A stretch of 64,000 bases of DNA from Streptomyces sp. NBC_01276 (GTDB lineage Bacteria; Actinomycetota; Actinomycetes; Streptomycetales; Streptomycetaceae), in NCBI RefSeq assembly GCF_041435355.1, contig NZ_CP108442.1, positions 7,066,501 through 7,130,500 of the forward strand. Direction: 5' to 3'. Within the stretch, counting starts at the first letter, position 1; each line of letters starts with the position of its first letter. Under the pieces are notes generated by a model, which was given only the letters and a program-made list of their open reading frames with translations, had not been told where the DNA came from and searched no databases. The position numbers and the translations under genes are program-made. Positions 59,646 to 64,000 of this stretch are shown here, in pieces.

Positions 59646-60752
59646 ATGGAGACGGAGCTGAGCAGGAAACTGGGAGTCGAACACGCCATCTTCGGCTTCA
59701 CGCCCTTCCCGGCGGTCGCCGCGGCCATCACCCGCGCGGGTGGATTCGGCGTCCTCGGCGCCGTCCGCTACACCGCCCCCGACGACCTCAGGCGCGATCT
59801 CGACTGGATGCAGGAGCACACCGACGGCAAGCCCTACGGGCTCGACGTGGTCATGCCCGCCAAGAAGGCGGTCGACGGCATCGGCGAGGCGGACATCGAG
59901 GCGATGATCCCGGCCGGGCACCGCGCCTTCGTCCGGGACACCCTCGCCAAACACCACGTGCCCGAACTGCCGGAGGGCGAGGCCTCCGGCTGGCGGATCA
60001 CCGGCTGGATGGAACAGGTCGCCCGGAACCAGCTCGACGTCGCCTTCGACTACCCCGTCAAACTCCTCGCGAACGCCCTCGGTTCCCCGCCCGCCGACGT
60101 CATCGCCCGCGCCCACGAACACGGCGTCCTCGTCGCCGCCCTCGCCGGCAGCGCCAAGCACGCCCGCCGCCACGCCGACGCCGGCATCGACGTCGTCGTC
60201 GCCCAGGGGTACGAGGCCGGCGGCCACACCGGCGACATCGCCACCATGGTCCTGGTCCCGGAGATCGTCGAGGCCGTCGCCCCGCTGCCGGTCCTGGCCG
60301 CCGGCGGCATCGGCAGCGGCGAGCAGATCGCCGCCGGCCTCGCCCTCGGCGCCCAGGGCGCCTGGCTCGGCTCCCTCTGGCTCACCACCACCGAGGCCGA
60401 CCTGCACTCCCGCGCCCTCACCGAGAAGCTCCTCGCCGCCGGGTCCGGCGACACCGTCCGCTCCCGCGCCCTCACCGGCAAGCCCGCGCGCCAGCTGCGC
60501 ACCGAGTGGACCGACGCCTGGGACGACCCGGACGGCCCCGGCCCGCTGCCCATGCCGCTCCAGGGCCTGCTCGTCGCCGAAGCCGTCTCCCGGATCCAGA
60601 AGTACGAGGTCCAGGCGCTGCTCGGCACCCCCGTGGGCCAGATCGTCGGCCGGATGAACAGCGAGCGCAGCGTCCGGGCCGTCTTCGACGAACTCACCGC
60701 CGGCTTCGAACGCGCCATCGACCGGATCAGCCGGATCGCCGGCCGGGCCTGA
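59646..60752 (+). CDS. NAD(P)H-dependent flavin oxidoreductase / nitronate monooxygenase-like
   Basis: A 368-residue FMN TIM-barrel enzyme. It opens LSRKLGVEHAIFGFTPFPAV, with GGFGVLGAVRYTAPDDL, the mid-barrel AQGYEAGGHTGDIATMVLVP and the phosphate-binding VLAAGGIGSGEQIAAGLALG. The family includes nitronate monooxygenases and reductases acting on enoyl or quinone substrates. ATG 59646 is used; the frame extends upstream to 59622. It is followed after 18 bases by an acyl-CoA ligase, so the two probably share a pathway. Confidence 0.88.
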   Translation: METELSRKLGVEHAIFGFTPFPAVAAAITRAGGFGVLGAVRYTAPDDLRRDLDWMQEHTDGKPYGLDVVMPAKKAVDGIGEADIEAMIPAGHRAFVRDTLAKHHVPELPEGEASGWRITGWMEQVARNQLDVAFDYPVKLLANALGSPPADVIARAHEHGVLVAALAGSAKHARRHADAGIDVVVAQGYEAGGHTGDIATMVLVPEIVEAVAPLPVLAAGGIGSGEQIAAGLALGAQGAWLGSLWLTTTEADLHSRALTEKLLAAGSGDTVRSRALTGKPARQLRTEWTDAWDDPDGPGPLPMPLQGLLVAEAVSRIQKYEVQALLGTPVGQIVGRMNSERSVRAVFDELTAGFERAIDRISRIAGRA

Positions 60753-60770
60753 GAGAGGAACGCCACCGTC

Positions 60771-62327
60771 ATGACCGACCCACAGCGTCCCAACGGATTC
60801 TGGGCCCAGGCGGGCGCCGACCCGGACCGGACCGTCCTCGTCACCCCCGACGGCGAGGCGTGGTCCGCCGGCCGGCTGCACGCCGACGTCAACCGGCTGG
60901 TCCACGGCCTGCGGGCGGCCGGGCTGGAGCGCGGCGACGTCCTCGCCGTGGTCCTGCCCAACGGCGTCGAGTTCCTCACCGCCTACCTCGCCGCCTCACA
61001 GGCCGGCTTCTACCTGGTACCGGTCAACCACCACCTCGTCGGCCCCGAGATCGCCTGGATCGTCTCCGACTCCGGCGCCAAGGTCCTCGTCGCCCACGAG
61101 CGCTTCGCCGACGCCGCCACCGCCGCGGCGGACGAGGCCGGCCTGCCCGCGGACCACCGCTACGCCGTCGGCGCCGTCCCCGGCTTCCGCCCGTACGCCG
61201 ACCTGCTCGACGGGCACCCCGCCACGCCCCCGGACGGCCGCACCCTCGGCTGGGTCATGAACTACACCTCGGGCACCACCGGCCGCCCCCGGGGGATCCG
61301 CCGCCCGCTGCCCGGCAAGCTCCCGGAGGAGACGTACCTGGGCGGCTTCCTCGGGATCTTCGGCATCCGCCCCTTCGACGACAACGTCCACCTCGTCTGC
61401 TCGCCGCTCTACCACACCGCCGTGCTCCAGTTCGCGGGCGCGTCCCTGCACATCGGGCACCCGCTGGTGCTGATGGACAAGTGGAGCCCCGAGGAGATGC
61501 TGCGCCTGATCGACCGCCACGCCTGCACGCACACCCACATGGTCCCCACCCAGTTCCACCGCCTGCTCGCCCTCCCGCAGGCCACCAAGGACGCCTACGA
61601 CGTCTCCTCCATGCGGCACGCCATCCACGGCGCCGCCCCCTGCCCCGACCACGTCAAACGGGCGATGATCGACTGGTGGGGCCGCTGCGTGGAGGAGTAC
61701 TACGCGGCGAGCGAGGGCGGCGGCGCCTTCGCCACCGCCGAGGACTGGCTCAAGAAGCCGGGAACCGTCGGCAGGGCCTGGCCGATCAGCGAGCTCGCCA
61801 TCCACGACGACGACGGCAACCGGCTGCCCCCGGGCGAACTCGGCACCGTCTACATCAAGATGAACACCGGCGGCTTCAGCTACCACAAGGACGAGGGCAA
61901 GACCCGGAAGAACCGCATCGGCGACTTCTTCACCGTCGGCGACCTCGGGCTGCTCGACGAGGAGGGCTACCTCTTCCTGCGCGACCGCAAGATCGACATG
62001 ATCATTTCGGGCGGGGTGAACATCTACCCGGCGGAGATCGAATCCGCCCTGCTCACCCACCCGGCGGTCGCGGACGCCGCGGCCTTCGGCATCCCGCACG
62101 ACTCCTGGGGCGAGGAGGTCAAGGCCGTCATCGAGCCCGCCGAGGGCTTCGAGGCGGGCGAGGCGCTGGCCGCCGAGATCCTGGGCCACTGCGAGCGCCG
62201 GCTGGCCGGCTACAAGCGCCCGAAGTCCGTCGACTTCATCGAGGTGATGCCCCGCGACCCGAACGGCAAGCTCTACAAGCGCCGGCTGCGCGACCCCTAC
62301 TGGGAGGGCCGGGAACGCGCCGTCTGA
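60771..62327 (+). CDS. Acyl-CoA synthetase (fatty acid-CoA ligase, FadD-like)
   Basis: A 518-residue ANL-superfamily enzyme that adenylates a carboxylic acid and transfers it to CoA. The phosphate loop is YTSGTTGRPRGIRRP, where Arg replaces the usual Lys (PKG). Other blocks are CSPLYHTAVLQFAGASLHIG, EYYAASEGGG, GDFFTVGDLGLLDEEGYLFL, the hinge DRKIDMIISGGVNIYPAEIE and the C-terminal catalytic Lys in PNGKLYKRRLRD. GAGAGGAA precedes the ATG. It is in an operon with the upstream flavin oxidoreductase; the acid substrate is not evident. Confidence 0.92.
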   Translation: MTDPQRPNGFWAQAGADPDRTVLVTPDGEAWSAGRLHADVNRLVHGLRAAGLERGDVLAVVLPNGVEFLTAYLAASQAGFYLVPVNHHLVGPEIAWIVSDSGAKVLVAHERFADAATAAADEAGLPADHRYAVGAVPGFRPYADLLDGHPATPPDGRTLGWVMNYTSGTTGRPRGIRRPLPGKLPEETYLGGFLGIFGIRPFDDNVHLVCSPLYHTAVLQFAGASLHIGHPLVLMDKWSPEEMLRLIDRHACTHTHMVPTQFHRLLALPQATKDAYDVSSMRHAIHGAAPCPDHVKRAMIDWWGRCVEEYYAASEGGGAFATAEDWLKKPGTVGRAWPISELAIHDDDGNRLPPGELGTVYIKMNTGGFSYHKDEGKTRKNRIGDFFTVGDLGLLDEEGYLFLRDRKIDMIISGGVNIYPAEIESALLTHPAVADAAAFGIPHDSWGEEVKAVIEPAEGFEAGEALAAEILGHCERRLAGYKRPKSVDFIEVMPRDPNGKLYKRRLRDPYWEGRERAV

Positions 62328-62341
62328 ACGGGCTCGCCACG

Positions 62342-62382
62342 CCCGGGGGCCGCGTGAGAAGTGCCACGTCAGCGCCCCCGGG
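62342..62382 (+). terminator. Hairpin after the acyl-CoA synthetase gene
   Basis: Perfect 9-base arms CCCGGGGGC and GCCCCCGGG with a 23-base loop. It could be a terminator, or a leader hairpin of the exchanger gene at 62431. Confidence 0.4.
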
Positions 62383-62430
62383 AGGCGGTATGCGCCGCAC
62401 CGGAAGAACACTTCTGGCAAGTTGGCTGAT

Positions 62431-63567
62431 ATGAGTACGGCAACGAGCAAATCACCCCTGACCGACTGGACCGTCATCGTCCCCGTCGTGGCGCTCATCG
62501 CGCTCGTCTTCAGCTGGGGACGGGAACTGCCCGGATTCGCCGTGGGCCTGGTCGCCCTGTGTCTGGCGGGAGCGGTGCTGGCGGCCGTGCACCATGCCGA
62601 GGTGGTCGCGCACCGGGTGGGGGAACCCTTCGGCTCGCTCGTCCTGGCCGTCGCCGTCACGGTCATCGAAGTGGCCCTGATCGTCACCCTGATGGCCGAC
62701 GGCGGCGACAAGACCGCCTCCCTCGCCCGGGACACGGTCTTCGCCGCAGTGATGATCACCTGCAACGGCATCGTCGGCCTGTCCCTGCTCGTCGGCGCCC
62801 TGCGCAACCGGGTCGCCGTCTTCAACGCCGAGGGCTCCGGTGCGGCGCTGGCCACCGTGGCGACCCTGGCCGTCCTCAGCCTGGTCCTGCCGACGTTCAC
62901 CACCAGCAAGCCGGGTCCGGAGTTCTCCACCGCCCAGCTGACCTTCGCCGCGGTCGCCTCGCTCGCCCTGTACGGGCTGTTCATCGCCGTCCAGACGGTC
63001 CGCCACCGGGACTACTTCCTGCCCGTGGCCACCGGGGCCGGCTCCTCCGGGGGCACGGGGGCCGAGGGGGCCGGCGGGGGCGGGGACGGCGGCCACGCCG
63101 AGCCGCCCACCGTCCGCGCCACCCTGATCAGCCTCGGCCTGCTGCTCGTCGCACTCGTCGCCGTCGTCGGCGACGCCAAGTCCGTCTCGCCCGCCATCGA
63201 GGCGGGCGTCGCCAAGGCCGGCCTGCCCAACGCCGTCGTCGGCGTCATCATCGCCCTGCTGGTGCTGGCCCCCGAGACCCTCGCCGCCGTCAACGCCGCC
63301 CGCCGCGACCGCGTCCAGACCAGCCTCAATCTGGGGTACGGCTCGGCCATCGCGAGCATCGGCCTGACCATCCCGGCCATCGCGCTCGCCTCCATCTGGC
63401 TCTCCGGCCCGCTGCTGCTGGGCCTCGGGCCGATCCACATGGTGCTGCTCGCCCTGACCGTCGTGGTCAGCGCCCTCACCATCGCGCCCGGCCGGGCGAC
63501 CCTCCTCCAGGGCGGAGTGCACCTCGTGATCCTGGCCGCGTACCTGTTCCTGGCCGTCAGCCCGTGA
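62431..63567 (+). CDS. Ca2+/H+ (or Na+/H+) exchanger, ChaA-like CaCA family
   Basis: A 378-residue integral membrane exchanger with about 11 helices. The two inverted alpha repeats are VGEPFGSLVLAVAVTVIEVA (acidic residues for cation binding) and VVGVIIALLVLAPETLAAVN, with a Gly-rich acidic hydrophilic loop between them near residue 205-225. It should expel Ca2+ or Na+ in exchange for protons. ATG 62431 lacks a clear ribosome site; TTG 62422 is an alternative three codons upstream. It is a single-gene unit with a hairpin at each side. Confidence 0.9.
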   Translation: MSTATSKSPLTDWTVIVPVVALIALVFSWGRELPGFAVGLVALCLAGAVLAAVHHAEVVAHRVGEPFGSLVLAVAVTVIEVALIVTLMADGGDKTASLARDTVFAAVMITCNGIVGLSLLVGALRNRVAVFNAEGSGAALATVATLAVLSLVLPTFTTSKPGPEFSTAQLTFAAVASLALYGLFIAVQTVRHRDYFLPVATGAGSSGGTGAEGAGGGGDGGHAEPPTVRATLISLGLLLVALVAVVGDAKSVSPAIEAGVAKAGLPNAVVGVIIALLVLAPETLAAVNAARRDRVQTSLNLGYGSAIASIGLTIPAIALASIWLSGPLLLGLGPIHMVLLALTVVVSALTIAPGRATLLQGGVHLVILAAYLFLAVSP

Positions 63568-63571
63568 CCGC

Positions 63572-63605
63572 GGCCGGCCCCTCCCCGGCGGGGGGGGGGC
63601 CGGCC
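63572..63605 (+). terminator. Hairpin terminator after the exchanger gene
   Basis: GGCCGGCCCC pairs with GGGGCCGGCC around a loop that contains part of a run of nine or ten G bases. Confidence 0.55.
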
Positions 63606-63662
63606 CGGCCGGTTCAGCGCCGCTCGCGCGGCGAGACCACCCTCAGGTGCGGAGAGGTGAGG

Positions 63663-63993
63663 ATGTCCCGCTCGCAGAACCGCGAGGTCACCCACCGCTC
63701 CCGGGAGACCAGCCGGGTCTCCTCCGCCTTCACCGCTCCGGCCCACCTCGCCGACCTTGCGAAGGCGGAGGACGGCACCGGGACGCACGCCACCTGGATC
63801 CTCCGTCGCGGCATCAGCGGCGCCACCTTCGGCGGCGGCGCCGCCGACTGGATCCGGTCGACGAGGTCAGCTCTCCCACCCGGAGAAGGACGTCTACCCG
63901 GTGGGCATGAAGTCCTACGGCCGAGCCCCGGCGTTCCTCGCCATGACCGGCTACGAGCAGGTCCGCTCCATCGCCGCCGCCCTCGCTCCCTGA
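63663..63993 (+). pseudogene. Remnant of an FAD/NAD-dependent oxidoreductase
   Basis: One frame gives AHLADLAKAEDGTGTHATWI then LRRGISGATFGGGAADWI, and a second frame from about 63865 gives QLSHPEKDVYPVGMKSYGRA then PAFLAMTGYEQVRSIAAALA. Together they look like two distant parts of a flavoprotein reductase seen in streptomycetes, joined by a large internal deletion and a frameshift. The N-terminal nucleotide-binding fold is missing. No ribosome site fits either piece. It is almost certainly not functional. Confidence 0.55.
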
Positions 63994-64000
63994 GCCACGG

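Overview
The window looks like Streptomyces chromosome. GC is very high, third codon positions are almost always G or C, many genes start with GTG, stop/start overlaps (ATGA, GTGA) are frequent, and many gene ends carry long GC-rich hairpins. The gene families also fit: a LAL regulator with a rare TTA codon, a sesquiterpene synthase with its P450, a SpoIIE-type phosphatase, two Hanks-type kinases, an F420-type oxidoreductase and an orphan PKS-like megaenzyme. I saw no tRNA, rRNA, CRISPR array or replication origin. All calls come from reading the sequence; no database search was run.

Layout. 1-1.2 kb: the 5' part of a dihydroxyacetone kinase (dhaK) and a small coupled gene, cut by the window edge. 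1.5-7.0 kb: a terpene synthase and cytochrome P450 operon followed by a large LuxR/LAL regulator whose single TTA codon suggests bldA control. 7.1-16 kb: an orphan SUKH-4 immunity protein, a membrane-anchored molybdopterin oxidoreductase with a fasciclin lipoprotein, a DUF1232 protein, a divergent MarR/DoxX pair with paired operator-like boxes, a GH15 glycosidase and an APC permease. 16.4-20.8 kb: a decayed serine hydrolase, a GAF-PAS-GAF-PP2C phosphatase, a methyltransferase and an alpha/beta hydrolase. 21-24.3 kb: the threonine-to-glycine pathway (tdh, kbl) and a LysR regulator. 24.4-25.3 kb: a non-coding 0.9 kb long inverted repeat carrying a nested MITE-like element.

25.3-28.0 kb: an amino-sugar type module (DeoR regulator, SIS isomerase, class II aldolase). 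28.1-29.1 kb: a graveyard where a flavin monooxygenase fragment abuts a broken alcohol dehydrogenase. 29.4-34.4 kb: two secreted proteins of unusual architecture and a transmembrane Ser/Thr kinase. 34.5-35.7 kb: an acyl-CoA dehydrogenase. 35.75-36.7 kb: remnants of an IS5-type and an IS110-type transposase. 37.2-41.9 kb: an Acg-like nitroreductase, a TetR regulator and a membrane protein/XRE/ImmA-IrrE module.

41.9-48.3 kb: a compact four-gene locus on the minus strand made of an SDR reductase, a ketosynthase-ACP-oxoamine synthase fusion and an ABC exporter. I consider this the most interesting system here, because it should make an alpha-amino ketone from an acyl chain and an amino acid and then export the product. 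48.5-54.7 kb: an aminopeptidase P, then an overlapping run of a DUF2236 protein, a kinase with TPR repeats and an FAD oxidoreductase. 54.8-63.6 kb: an F420-type oxidoreductase, an FAD monooxygenase divergent from its TetR regulator over a 34-bp perfect palindrome, a VOC protein, a serine hydrolase, an NMO-like enzyme with an acyl-CoA ligase, and a cation/proton exchanger. The window ends in another broken oxidoreductase.
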